This document shows positions 26,568 through 35,317 of a DNA stretch of 64,000 nt, piece by piece. Origin of the DNA: JASGDN01 sp049840815 (GTDB lineage: Bacteria; Chloroflexota; Chloroflexia; Thermomicrobiales; UBA6265); contig JASGJI010000007.1 in the NCBI GenBank assembly GCA_049840815.1, positions 314,118 through 378,117 on the forward strand. The letters are read 5' to 3'. A program made the translations under genes and the position numbers. The notes beneath the pieces are model-generated. The model was not told where the DNA came from. It did not search any database and worked only from the letters and a program-made list of their open reading frames with translations. The stretch's first letter is position 1. Every line of letters starts with the position of its first letter.

Positions 26568-28343
26568 TCAGCGTTCGCCGCGTGTGATCCGGCGGAGCTC
26601 GTCCAGGTTCGCCTTCGGCACGCGATGTTCGTCCAGCAGGCCGTTCGTCTCCTGCTCAGTATCGCAGAGCTGGGTATAGCAGAATCCGGCGAGGCCAGGG
26701 ATGCTGTGCAAGACGCTGGTTAGCGCCTCGTACTTGGCGAGATATTCGGCCTCGGTCGTCACCTTGCCGTATCCGAACCACTGCTCGCCGGTGTCGGGAA
26801 CATAGCTGACCCCGCCATACTCACTGATCAGCACAGGCTTGCCCGTGTGCTGATAATCGCCCACCGCCAACCGGCGATCGCCGGGGAAGTACATCTCCAG
26901 CGTCGTTTCGATCGCCTCGGGTGTCTCATAGCGGCGGCGCAGTGTCTCCGGGTCCCACGTGTAATCGTGGATGGTGAAGACATCTCCTGCGACCTGCTCC
27001 CAGCCATCGTTGCCGATCACCGGCCGCGTGCCGTCGAGTTCATGCGTCTTGTGATAGACAGCCTTCACGGCGTGACGCTGACGCGGTGAGAACTCGGCGT
27101 CCGCGATGCCCCAACTCTCGTTGAACGGCACCCACGCGATGACGCAAGGGTGATTCCGGTCGCGGACGACCGCCTCGCGCCACTCCCTGGCGTGCCGTTC
27201 GAGTGCGAGTTCGGTGGAGGCGAAGGGGCTTGGCATCTCGGCCCACAACAGGAGCCCGAGCCGATCCGCCCAGTAGAGGAAGCGTGGATCTTCGACCTTC
27301 TGGTGATTGCGCGCCCCGTTGAACCCGAGTTCGAGAATGAGCTCCACCTCGCGCTTGAGCGCATCCGGGGTGGGCGCGGTCAGCTGGCTTTCCGGCCAGT
27401 AGCCCTGATTCAGGACCAGCCGCAGGAAATGCTCCTTGCCATTGATCCGGAACTTCGGGGTGGAGACATCGACGGTGCGCAGGCCGATGTACGTCTTCAC
27501 GACATCGTCGGCGACGTCCGGCGCGGAGAGTGTGAGCGTGACACCAATGAGGTTCGGTGTGGCCGGCCGCCAGAGGATCACATTCCAGTCCATTGTCGGG
27601 TAGCTGGAATCGAGCCCGATGGACCCGGACACACGATTCCCATGCACCGCGAAGGTCCCCGACGGCAGCGCAACGGACGCGTGCTCGAAGTCGACTCGCA
27701 GGGTCGTGCCCGGCAGCGCGCGGGCGGACAGCGTGATATCGAAGTCGATTCGCCAGCGGCCACGGTCGAACGTCCAGTGCATGCCATCAATGTGGACCGC
27801 CGGGGCGGATTCCAGCCAGACCGGCTGCCAGATTCCCGACGTGCGGTGATACCAGATGATGTGCGGCTTCTCCAGCCACTCCTGCTTGCCGCGTGGCTGC
27901 TCGTCGTCGATCGGGTCGTCCTCTGCGCGGACGACAACGGAGTGCTCGGTCTTCCCGGCGTCCAGCGCAGCGGTCACGTCGAACGTGAAGGGCGTGTGCC
28001 CACCCTCGTGCGCGCCGACCCAGACGCCATCGACCCAGACCGTTGCCCGGTAGTCGACCGCGCCGAAGTGCAGGAGCGTGTTCGTATCGCCTGCTGCGAC
28101 CTCGAACGTCCGCGCGTACCAGAGCACGCGGTGATAAGACGTGTCGCCGATCCCGCTCAGCTCCGATTCCGGCGGATAGGGCACGGTGATCGTGCGATCC
28201 ATCCTCGAAGGATCGACAAACCAGCGTTGCGCCAGGCCCTCATCGGCGTCGTCGTATGCGAACGACCACGCGCCCGTCAGGTCCACCCAGCCATCGCGCA
28301 CGAACTGGGGATTCGGTGCGGAACCCACTTCCTCGACAATCAT
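26568..28343 (-). CDS. Glycoside hydrolase family 2 protein
   Basis: This enzyme should hydrolyse beta-galactosides, beta-glucuronides or similar sugars with retention. The 591-residue protein has the N-terminal sugar-binding jelly roll (LTGAWSFAYDDADEGLAQ), an immunoglobulin-like middle and the TIM barrel with NHQKVEDPRFLYWADRLGLLLWAE split landmarks. The acid/base Glu lies in WVPFNESWG and the nucleophile in LISEYGG. There is no signal peptide, so it is probably cytoplasmic. ATG 28343 follows GAGAGGA. No transporter or sugar regulator is nearby. Confidence 0.92.
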   Translation of the reverse strand: MIVEEVGSAPNPQFVRDGWVDLTGAWSFAYDDADEGLAQRWFVDPSRMDRTITVPYPPESELSGIGDTSYHRVLWYARTFEVAAGDTNTLLHFGAVDYRATVWVDGVWVGAHEGGHTPFTFDVTAALDAGKTEHSVVVRAEDDPIDDEQPRGKQEWLEKPHIIWYHRTSGIWQPVWLESAPAVHIDGMHWTFDRGRWRIDFDITLSARALPGTTLRVDFEHASVALPSGTFAVHGNRVSGSIGLDSSYPTMDWNVILWRPATPNLIGVTLTLSAPDVADDVVKTYIGLRTVDVSTPKFRINGKEHFLRLVLNQGYWPESQLTAPTPDALKREVELILELGFNGARNHQKVEDPRFLYWADRLGLLLWAEMPSPFASTELALERHAREWREAVVRDRNHPCVIAWVPFNESWGIADAEFSPRQRHAVKAVYHKTHELDGTRPVIGNDGWEQVAGDVFTIHDYTWDPETLRRRYETPEAIETTLEMYFPGDRRLAVGDYQHTGKPVLISEYGGVSYVPDTGEQWFGYGKVTTEAEYLAKYEALTSVLHSIPGLAGFCYTQLCDTEQETNGLLDEHRVPKANLDELRRITRGER

Positions 28344-28581
28344 TCGTTCCCGGTCCTCTCGTCGTTGATCGGAATGCCTGCGATCGTCGCAGCTCTGCCC
28401 GTCGCCGCTGCCCATATTGATCCGGCCCGGCGATTGTGCCACTATTCGGGCATCCCGCAAACATCGAGCATACCCGCATCGTCAGCACACCGTGCCGTGG
28501 AGCGAAATGGATGAGCGGGGATTCGGCAGGACACCATCGACCAAGGACCATGTCGCAGCGTGAACGACTCGGGAGCACCCG

Positions 28582-29580
28582 ATGACGCCCATCGCCACGC
28601 GGCCGATGGCGCAGAGGCCGCTTCCCCTTTTCTCCACCACGGCTGGCATCGTGACGCCAAACGCGTTGCCCGTCTTCGCGCATCCCGCCGAGCAGGAACT
28701 CGCCCGGCTGCTCTCGTTCTTCAACATCCGTTGGACCTACGAGCCGACGACCTTCGCCCTGCGCCGTCACGACGACGGCACGATTGCCGAAGCGTTCACC
28801 CCCGATTTCTTCCTGCCCGATCACCGGCTCTACCTCGAACTGACGACCATGCGGCAGAAGCTCGTGACGCGAAAGAACCGCAAGGCGCGACTGTTGCGCG
28901 AGCTCTTCCCCAATGTTCGTCTGCACCTGATTTACCGCCGCGATTTCCTGCGCCTAATGGAGTGCTACGGAGCGGAGGTCGCCCGCGCGGAGCCGAGCGC
29001 GTCCGAAACGGTCATCCGGAGCGAGGAGGAGATCGCGCGCGCCGTCCACGACCTTGCCTGCACGATCGCCGCCCGCTGGCAACGGTCACGCAGCATGCGC
29101 CCCGTCGTGCTGGTCTCCGTCTCGCGAAGTTCACGTCGGTTCCAACGTGACGTAACGGAGGAACTGCGATCCCTGGGCGTGCCGGTGGGGCAGGCATTGC
29201 TTGCCGCGTCCAAGACGGACAGCCCCTTCGGCAAACCGCGGTTTCGGGCCAGCGAAGACGCGCTCAGCATGATGGCGCACGGACACGTCGTGCTCCTGGA
29301 GATGCTGGTCAGCTCCGGCCTCAGCGTCACACATGCGCAGCGTTGGCTCCATCAGCGGGAAATCAACGTCCAGCAGACGATTGCCCTCTTTGCCCGGGAT
29401 GGCTTTCGAGTGGGGGATGTCCAGATCGACGCGGTGGCCTTCGAGGCACCGCACGATGTCCTCGCGGGGTATGGTCTCCAGCTTCGCGCCGCATACGCGA
29501 ACCGCCCGCAGGTGGTGAGCCTGCGGGCGGCGGAATCGTCAACTGCAAACGAGACGCTCGCGGCGTTGGGGATTCGCTAG
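28582..29580 (+). CDS. PD-(D/E)XK nuclease-like / HPRT-like fusion protein
   Basis: Residues 34-125 look like a restriction-type PD-(D/E)XK fold: E37/E39 in HPAEQE, D75 in FTPDFFLP, E86 in YLELTTM and basic RKNRKAR after it. The usual third-strand Lys is a Thr (ELT). Residues 144-313 follow hypoxanthine phosphoribosyltransferase from start (RSEEEIARAVHDLA) to end (GYGLQLRAAYANRPQVVSL). The PRPP loop is degenerate: LLEMLVSSGLS replaces the family's VEDIIDTGLT, losing two acids. Both halves are thus recognisable but altered. The gene stands alone between GH2 and a convergent protease gene. I know no named system with this fusion. The start is ATG 28582; its ribosome site is weak (GGGAG). Confidence 0.7.
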   Translation: MTPIATRPMAQRPLPLFSTTAGIVTPNALPVFAHPAEQELARLLSFFNIRWTYEPTTFALRRHDDGTIAEAFTPDFFLPDHRLYLELTTMRQKLVTRKNRKARLLRELFPNVRLHLIYRRDFLRLMECYGAEVARAEPSASETVIRSEEEIARAVHDLACTIAARWQRSRSMRPVVLVSVSRSSRRFQRDVTEELRSLGVPVGQALLAASKTDSPFGKPRFRASEDALSMMAHGHVVLLEMLVSSGLSVTHAQRWLHQREINVQQTIALFARDGFRVGDVQIDAVAFEAPHDVLAGYGLQLRAAYANRPQVVSLRAAESSTANETLAALGIR

Positions 29581-29592
29581 CTCCCGAACGCG

Positions 29593-30891
29593 TCAGTCCT
29601 TGATCGCGACCGGGGTCGAGAGCGGAGTTCCCGAATCCTCGGTGGCGCCTTCGATCAGGGTCTCCAGCGTTTTCTCATCCGGAGCCGAGACATAGGTGAC
29701 GTGTGTTCCGTCGACCAGAATGTGCACCGTCTCCTCGTCCGTGACAATGGCGGTGCCTGTGCCGGACCCCAGAGGGGACGTCTCGGCCCCGAGCCGGTCT
29801 GTCTCCCGCTCGATCAGGGTGCGGGCGAATTCGTTGGCGTCGTCCTCCGAGTCCCAGACCGTAGCCCAGTAGATCGCCGTGTCGTCGGCATCGCCAACCA
29901 CGACATAGTGATCGCCCCCCCAACCGGCAGCCGCATCCTGCGCCTCCTCGTCGGAGATGGAATCAGCGGTATTGAGCAGGATCGAGATCTGGAACTCGCC
30001 GAACGTGTCATCGTCGAGGATCGTCCAGCCGTCGCCAAGGGCCGCCGTCGGGTCACTGACCGCCACCGCAATCGGCTGCTCACCCGCGAAGTACTTTTCG
30101 GGATGGAGCACCTGCTCGGTGCTGATCGGCGGGTTCGCGTAGACCGCATCGACGGCCTTCCAGCCGCCATCCTCGTACACCGCGCCAACGAACGTGCTGC
30201 CCTGCTCGTAGGGGAAGTAGAGCGTCTCGATGAAGATGGCCGGGGCGCTTTCCAGCACATCCGGGATCTCGGTGTTCTGGTACTCGTCCAGAAGCCGCCT
30301 CAGGAATGCGCGGTCGGACGTTGCGTAGATGCTCTCGAAGTAGGTTGCATCCCCCTCCGGCAGCGCAATCAGCGCCAATGAGGTGTCAGAATTCGCCGCG
30401 TTCGCGTGGTTCTGAAGCGCAACGAGGTCGAAATGCTGGTCCTGCAACGCATGGACGGTCTCGTGCGCAAAGGTCAGTTCCTGAGACGCCGAGAGTTCCG
30501 TCGTTCCCTCACCGCTGTCGGAGACGACTACCATGCGCCCGGTGTTCGGGTCGTAGTACCCGAGCACACCATCGCCGTAGAGGTCGTTGTAGAGCGCGCC
30601 GAGGTCGGTATCCGCGGGCGCGAGGCCGAAGGCGACGAGGACGCGCAGGTCTTCCTGCTGCTCCTCCAGCGGATAGTCCTCCGCCGCGATCTCGGCGCGC
30701 ATCTCCTCGCGGGTGATGAAGTTCAGGTCCAGCGGTTTCAGCAGGTCGAGCTGACGGATCTGCTGCGTGCGGTCCTCGATGTCGGTGAAGACGCTCGATT
30801 GCGCCGCGAGGCTGGGCGAGACGCTGACAGTAAGCGCGACAAGCGCCGGAAGGGCAGAACGAACGAGTGTGCGAGGGGTGGGCAGGGACAT
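29593..30891 (-). CDS. Secreted zinc metallopeptidase-like protein
   Basis: The 432-residue protein begins with a signal peptide (MSLPTPRTLVRSALPALVAL, cleaved after SLAAQ-like residues). A zincin motif, HETVHALQDQHFDL at about 170, is followed some 35 residues later by LPEGDATY, which could provide the third ligand Glu as in gluzincins. The C-terminal third is acidic and beta-rich. I believe it acts outside the membrane on proteins, but the family is not named. ATG 30891 follows GAGGTG. It is convergent with the fusion gene at 28.6 kb, with only 12 bp between stops. Confidence 0.75.
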   Translation of the reverse strand: MSLPTPRTLVRSALPALVALTVSVSPSLAAQSSVFTDIEDRTQQIRQLDLLKPLDLNFITREEMRAEIAAEDYPLEEQQEDLRVLVAFGLAPADTDLGALYNDLYGDGVLGYYDPNTGRMVVVSDSGEGTTELSASQELTFAHETVHALQDQHFDLVALQNHANAANSDTSLALIALPEGDATYFESIYATSDRAFLRRLLDEYQNTEIPDVLESAPAIFIETLYFPYEQGSTFVGAVYEDGGWKAVDAVYANPPISTEQVLHPEKYFAGEQPIAVAVSDPTAALGDGWTILDDDTFGEFQISILLNTADSISDEEAQDAAAGWGGDHYVVVGDADDTAIYWATVWDSEDDANEFARTLIERETDRLGAETSPLGSGTGTAIVTDEETVHILVDGTHVTYVSAPDEKTLETLIEGATEDSGTPLSTPVAIKD

Positions 30892-31474
30892 GGACACCTC
30901 AAGGCGCAGGACGCATACGCGACGGGAACGATCCGGGATCTCGTGGCTCCAGCATACGCGAGATGCCTGAGCATTCGCTGAGCGAGGGGAGAAGGTTGAG
31001 GGCAATCGCATGTTCAGCGTTTGCGCCGGGCAGGGCAATTGCAGGCTCAGTCGGCGCGACAGTGGTTCGTTGGTCGCGCCGTGCGAACGACGGGCTAGAA
31101 GGACATCGTTCGTACAGCGGCACCCGTGTGTGGCGCCTCGGAGCGTATGGCAAAGACGCACCCGACCAGAAGGCTAGCGTGCGATTGCCTTGGAGTGGGT
31201 TGAGGCGAATGAAGTGAGCAGTGAGATCCGATGCTGTATTCCCGTGCTCGTCGATCTGGTCCCTCGCTTCGGTCCTCGGTCCTCACGTCTCATCCTCCCT
31301 GCCTGAACGACGGGTTGGATCGGATCGCCCAGGACGCCAGACTGTCCGCACGACCCGCAGAATGCCCTGCCACTCGCGAGCTTCGGTGGCGTCGAATCTG
31401 CACGACATCCATTGCGCCGATTTCCCGCAGACGACGACGCACCCGCATTCCCGCCCCATCGCCGAGGACCTGCC
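30892..31474. other. 583-bp region without a convincing gene
   Basis: No open frame here has a good start site or recognisable product. The right half includes a purine-rich repeat arm (about 31263-31293, in CCTCGGTCCTCA form). It should contain promoters for the flanking divergent genes, but no strong -35/-10 pair stands out. Confidence 0.6.
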
Positions 31475-32890
31475 ATGACGACCATCCCTCCGACCGCGCC
31501 AACGACTGCCACCCTTGGCGAACTCCGCGACTCCGGCTACAACGCTCGATCCGTCCGAAACGAGATGCGTGAGAATCTCGTCCGCGCCCTGACCTCCGGC
31601 GAGTCGCTCTTCCCCGGCATTCAGGGCTACGAGGACACCGTCCTCCCATCGCTGGAGAACGCCATCCTCGCCGGGCAGGACGTGATCCTGCTGGGTGAAC
31701 GCGGTCAGGCGAAGACCCGTCTCGCCCGCAGCCTCGTCGCCCTGCTCGACGCATGGACACCGGTGATCTCCGGTTCCGACGTGAACGACGATCCGCTGGC
31801 GCCGATCAGCGCGTTCGGCAAGGCGAAGGTCGCCGAGCTGGCCGATGCGACGCCAATCGCGTGGCTCTCCCGCGATCGCCGGTTCACCGAGAAACTCGCC
31901 ACGCCGGACACCACCGTCGCCGACCTGATCGGCGAAGTCGATCCGATCAAGGTAGCCGAGGGGCGATATCTGAGCAACGAGGAGGTCATCTCCTTCGGCC
32001 TCATCCCTCGCACGAACCGGGGCATCTTCAACCTGAACGAGCTGCCGGACCTGGCTGAACGCATTCAGGTCGGCCTGCTGAATATCCTCGAAGAGCAGGA
32101 CATCCAGGTTCGCGGGTTCCAGGTGCGGCTGCCGATCGACATCATGATCGTCGCCTCCGCGAATCCGGAGGACTACACGAATCGCGGGCGGATCATCACG
32201 CCGCTGAAGGACCGGTTCGGCAGCCAGATCCGCACCCACTATCCACGCTCTGTCGATCTCGAGATCGCCATCGCCGAGCAGGAGCGAGCAAAGGCCGACC
32301 TTCCCGGCATCACACTCGCCATCCCGGCGTACATGCGGGAGATCGTTGGCGAGATCTCGCACATCGCGCGGCGATCCTCCGATGTCTCCCAGCGCAGCGG
32401 CGTTTCCGTCCGCATGACCGTGGCGAACATGGAGGCGATCGTCGCCAACGCCCAGCGCCGGGCCGTCCTCAACGGCGAGAAGATCGCCGTGCCCCGGATC
32501 AGCGACCTCGCCGCGATCTACCCGGCCAGCATGGGCAAGCTGGAGTTCGAGACCTTCGGCGAAGCTCGTGACGAACAGATCTTCGACCGCTTCATCGGCG
32601 ATGCCGTCCGCGAGGTCTTCGCGCGAACGGTGAATCCGGCTGACCTCGACATGCTGCTGCTCGCCTTCGACAACGGACTGACGGTGACGACCTCTGAGCG
32701 CGCCGATGCTTTCAGCTACATCCACCAGCTGAGCTCCGTGGACAACGTCTCCAGCGTCATCTCCACCTTCGAGCCGTCCCGCGATCCTGCCCAGATCGCT
32801 GCTGCCGTCGAGTTCCTGCTGGAAGGCCTCTATCGGCTCCGCAAGCTCAGCCGCCACCCTTCGCGCGAGGGCACGCGATACGCGCGGTAG
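31475..32890 (+). CDS. MoxR/ChlI-type AAA+ ATPase
   Basis: The 471-residue AAA+ ATPase has the P-loop GERGQAKTRLARSL (Ala replaces the second Gly of GxxGxGKT), Walker B GIFNLNELPDL, sensor ANPEDYTNRGRIITPLKDRFG and a C-terminal helical lid. It resembles magnesium-chelatase ChlI/MoxR-type ATPases, which work with a VWA-domain partner to insert metals or remodel proteins. The next gene encodes that partner, 152 bp downstream. ATG 31475 follows GAGGA. The downstream gap carries a purine-rich repeat arm. Confidence 0.88.
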   Translation: MTTIPPTAPTTATLGELRDSGYNARSVRNEMRENLVRALTSGESLFPGIQGYEDTVLPSLENAILAGQDVILLGERGQAKTRLARSLVALLDAWTPVISGSDVNDDPLAPISAFGKAKVAELADATPIAWLSRDRRFTEKLATPDTTVADLIGEVDPIKVAEGRYLSNEEVISFGLIPRTNRGIFNLNELPDLAERIQVGLLNILEEQDIQVRGFQVRLPIDIMIVASANPEDYTNRGRIITPLKDRFGSQIRTHYPRSVDLEIAIAEQERAKADLPGITLAIPAYMREIVGEISHIARRSSDVSQRSGVSVRMTVANMEAIVANAQRRAVLNGEKIAVPRISDLAAIYPASMGKLEFETFGEARDEQIFDRFIGDAVREVFARTVNPADLDMLLLAFDNGLTVTTSERADAFSYIHQLSSVDNVSSVISTFEPSRDPAQIAAAVEFLLEGLYRLRKLSRHPSREGTRYAR

Positions 32891-32918
32891 AGGAGTGAGG
32901 ACCGAGGAGTGAGAAGTG
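32889..32918 (+). repeat. Purine-rich intergenic repeat arm after the MoxR stop
   Basis: GAGGAGTGAGGACCGAGGAG followed by TGAGAAGTGA is the longest forward copy of the dispersed repeat. It begins at the stop codon of the ATPase gene. Confidence 0.75.
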
Positions 32919-33042
32919 ATAGAACACCGAAGCGTGTTCGCACCGATGTCAGGGAATGGACCGGTCAGTGAGCCTCTCTTCCCGGAGTGAGCGTTTCTCC
33001 CGGCCATTTCTCTCGCCTCTCCCCTCGAGAAGGAGGACGATC

Positions 33043-35064
33043 ATGCAATCATTCCACCATCCCGCCTCCTGGACCTACACGCAATGGGACGGCACCGGCG
33101 AGCTTCCCCTCGCTCCGGATGACCTCATGGATGCGCTCGCCGAGGACCTCCTGCGTCACGGCGACATGGACCTCGCGCTGCAACGTGCCTTCCGCTGGGG
33201 CTTCCAGGGACAGGATGGCCAGCACGCCGATGGCCTCCGCGACCTCATCAAGCGCCTCCAGCAGCAGCGGCAGGAGATGCTCGACCGCTGGGATTTCGAC
33301 TCCATCGCGAACGACATCCGCGAGCGGCTCGACGAGATCGTGCAACAGGAGCGGAACACGCTCGGCGCGCGGAAGCAGGCCGTCGAGGATGCGCGATCGG
33401 ATGACTTCGATCCCGCCCCCGCACAGGACTTCCTGAACCGCAAGGAGCAGGCGCTCGACGCCCTGCCAGACAATCCCGCCGCCCGCATCGACGCGCTTCG
33501 GGAGTATGGATTCGTCGATCAGCAGGCGCAGGCCGACTTCGACGCACTGCTCCAGCAGATGCAGCAGCAGATGGCGGACAGCCTCTTCAACTCGATGAGG
33601 AACGCGCTGACTGGCGAAGGCAACGAGGGCATGTCCATGGAGGACATGAAATCGTTCCTCCAGGACATCAACGAGGCCTTCGAGCAGCAGGCACGAGGCG
33701 AGCAGCCCGACCTCGACCGCCTGAACAATCGTTGGGCGCAGCAGATGGGCGGTCGCATCGAGAGCATGGACGAGCTCGCCGACCGCATGCGCCAGCGCAT
33801 GGCCGCGAGCCAGGCAATGATGCAGATGCTCAGCCCCCAGCAACGCTCGGAACTGATGCAGCTGATGCAGCAGGCCATGCAGGACGCCGGCCTCGGCGAG
33901 CAGTTGCAGCGGCTCCAGCAGAACCTCGGCCCGCTCGGCCCCATGCAATCGATGCAGCAATCCGATGCCCACGGCACGCAGCCGCTTTCTGTCGATCTCG
34001 CGACCGACATCCTCCAGCAGGCAAACGCGATGGATCAGCTGACCGGTCAGATGCGGTCGATCAGCCAGCTTCATGACCTCAAGGGACTCGACAAGGACCT
34101 GCTCGACCGCGTGCTGAATGACGACGACCGCGCCTGGATCGACCGCTGGACGCACGTGGAGGAACAGCTGGAGGACGCGGGCTACGTCACCAAGGGACGG
34201 CGCGGGCTCCAGCTGACGCCGCGCGCCGTCCGCAAGATCGGCGAGAAAGCGCTGGAGGACATCTTCGGGCAGCTGCGGAAGCAAGGCCTCGGCGATCACG
34301 ATCTCCAGCGGCGGGGCGGGGCGGGGGAACTCGCGGACTCCTCGTCGCCATGGCAGTTCGGCGATCCCTTCCAGCTCGACCTCGGCAAGACGGTCATGAA
34401 CGCGATCACGCGAAACGGCCCCGGCGCGCCGGTCCAGCTCCACCCGGATGACTTCGCCGTGATCGACCGCGAGGCGAAGACGTCCACGGCAACGGTCCTC
34501 CTGATCGACATGAGCCGGTCGATGATCCACAACGGCTGCTGGGATGCGGCGAAGCGAGCGGCCTTGGCGCTCGACACACTGATCCGCGGCAAGTATCCGC
34601 GCGACATGCTGGAGTTGATCGGCTTCTCATCGTACGCGCACCCCCTGAAGGTGACGGATCTGCCGACACTGGAATGGAACGAATATACCTACGGCACGAA
34701 CCTCCAGCACGCCCTCCAACTCGCGCGGGAGCTGCTTGCCAGCCAGCGCGGCAAGGACCGGCAGATCATCGTCATCACCGATGGCGAGCCAACCGCGCAT
34801 CTCGTCGATGGGGAGGTCTATTTCGCCTACCCGCCAACGCAGGAGACATTCGAGGCGACGCTGAAGGAGGTGATCCGCTGCACGCGAGACGACATAACCA
34901 TCAACACCTTCCTGCTGGAGCAGACGCCCTACATGGCCGAATTCATCGGCGACCTGATGCGCGTCAACCGTGGTCGCGTGATAGATGCCTCGCCGACGCG
35001 GCTGGGCAGCTACGTCCTCCGCGACTTCATGCGCCAACGCACCGTCAACCGCGCCGGAACGTGA
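33043..35064 (+). CDS. VWA-domain protein, partner of the MoxR-type ATPase
   Basis: The 673-residue protein starts at an ATG with AAGGAGG upstream. Residues 1-450 are helical and rich in Gln, Met, Asp and Arg (QQQMADSLFNSMRN, MQLMQQAMQD). The C-terminal third is a von Willebrand A domain with an intact MIDAS: LLIDMSRSM (DxSxS), a Thr-containing loop and ITDGEPT. Such proteins pair with MoxR/ChlI ATPases in metal insertion or complex maturation, and the adjacent ATPase is the likely partner. The substrate is not evident. Confidence 0.88.
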   Translation: MQSFHHPASWTYTQWDGTGELPLAPDDLMDALAEDLLRHGDMDLALQRAFRWGFQGQDGQHADGLRDLIKRLQQQRQEMLDRWDFDSIANDIRERLDEIVQQERNTLGARKQAVEDARSDDFDPAPAQDFLNRKEQALDALPDNPAARIDALREYGFVDQQAQADFDALLQQMQQQMADSLFNSMRNALTGEGNEGMSMEDMKSFLQDINEAFEQQARGEQPDLDRLNNRWAQQMGGRIESMDELADRMRQRMAASQAMMQMLSPQQRSELMQLMQQAMQDAGLGEQLQRLQQNLGPLGPMQSMQQSDAHGTQPLSVDLATDILQQANAMDQLTGQMRSISQLHDLKGLDKDLLDRVLNDDDRAWIDRWTHVEEQLEDAGYVTKGRRGLQLTPRAVRKIGEKALEDIFGQLRKQGLGDHDLQRRGGAGELADSSSPWQFGDPFQLDLGKTVMNAITRNGPGAPVQLHPDDFAVIDREAKTSTATVLLIDMSRSMIHNGCWDAAKRAALALDTLIRGKYPRDMLELIGFSSYAHPLKVTDLPTLEWNEYTYGTNLQHALQLARELLASQRGKDRQIIVITDGEPTAHLVDGEVYFAYPPTQETFEATLKEVIRCTRDDITINTFLLEQTPYMAEFIGDLMRVNRGRVIDASPTRLGSYVLRDFMRQRTVNRAGT

Positions 35065-35100
35065 CGCAGCGACTCAGCGAACGCAAACGAGGGGAGATTC

Positions 35101-35134
35101 CTTCTCACTCCTCACTTCTCTCACCTCTCACCTC
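35101..35134 (-). repeat. Purine-rich repeat arm (reverse) after the VWA gene
   Basis: CTTCTCACTCCTCACTTCTC followed by TCACCTCTCACCTC is a reverse copy of the dispersed repeat, 36 bp after the stop. The rest of the 253-bp gap before purL holds no gene that I can see. Confidence 0.7.
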
Positions 35135-35317
35135 CGTCGCGTGAGAACGAGTCGTATCACGGCGCTCACGGATGGTAAGATAGGCGCAAACGCGCCCTTG
35201 CGCGGTCGTGTCTTCTCGCGGGATACCTGAGTCGCGCCAGCGGTTCATCCAGAGGCCGTCCCGACACCCCCCGGATCGCCGACGATCAGCCCATCCAGAT
35301 CCTCGAAGGAGCCACCT

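Noticed and set aside
28582..29580. TnsA-type transposon endonuclease
   Set aside because: The nuclease-like half is compatible, but no tnsB/C genes or transposon ends are present and the second half follows HPRT.
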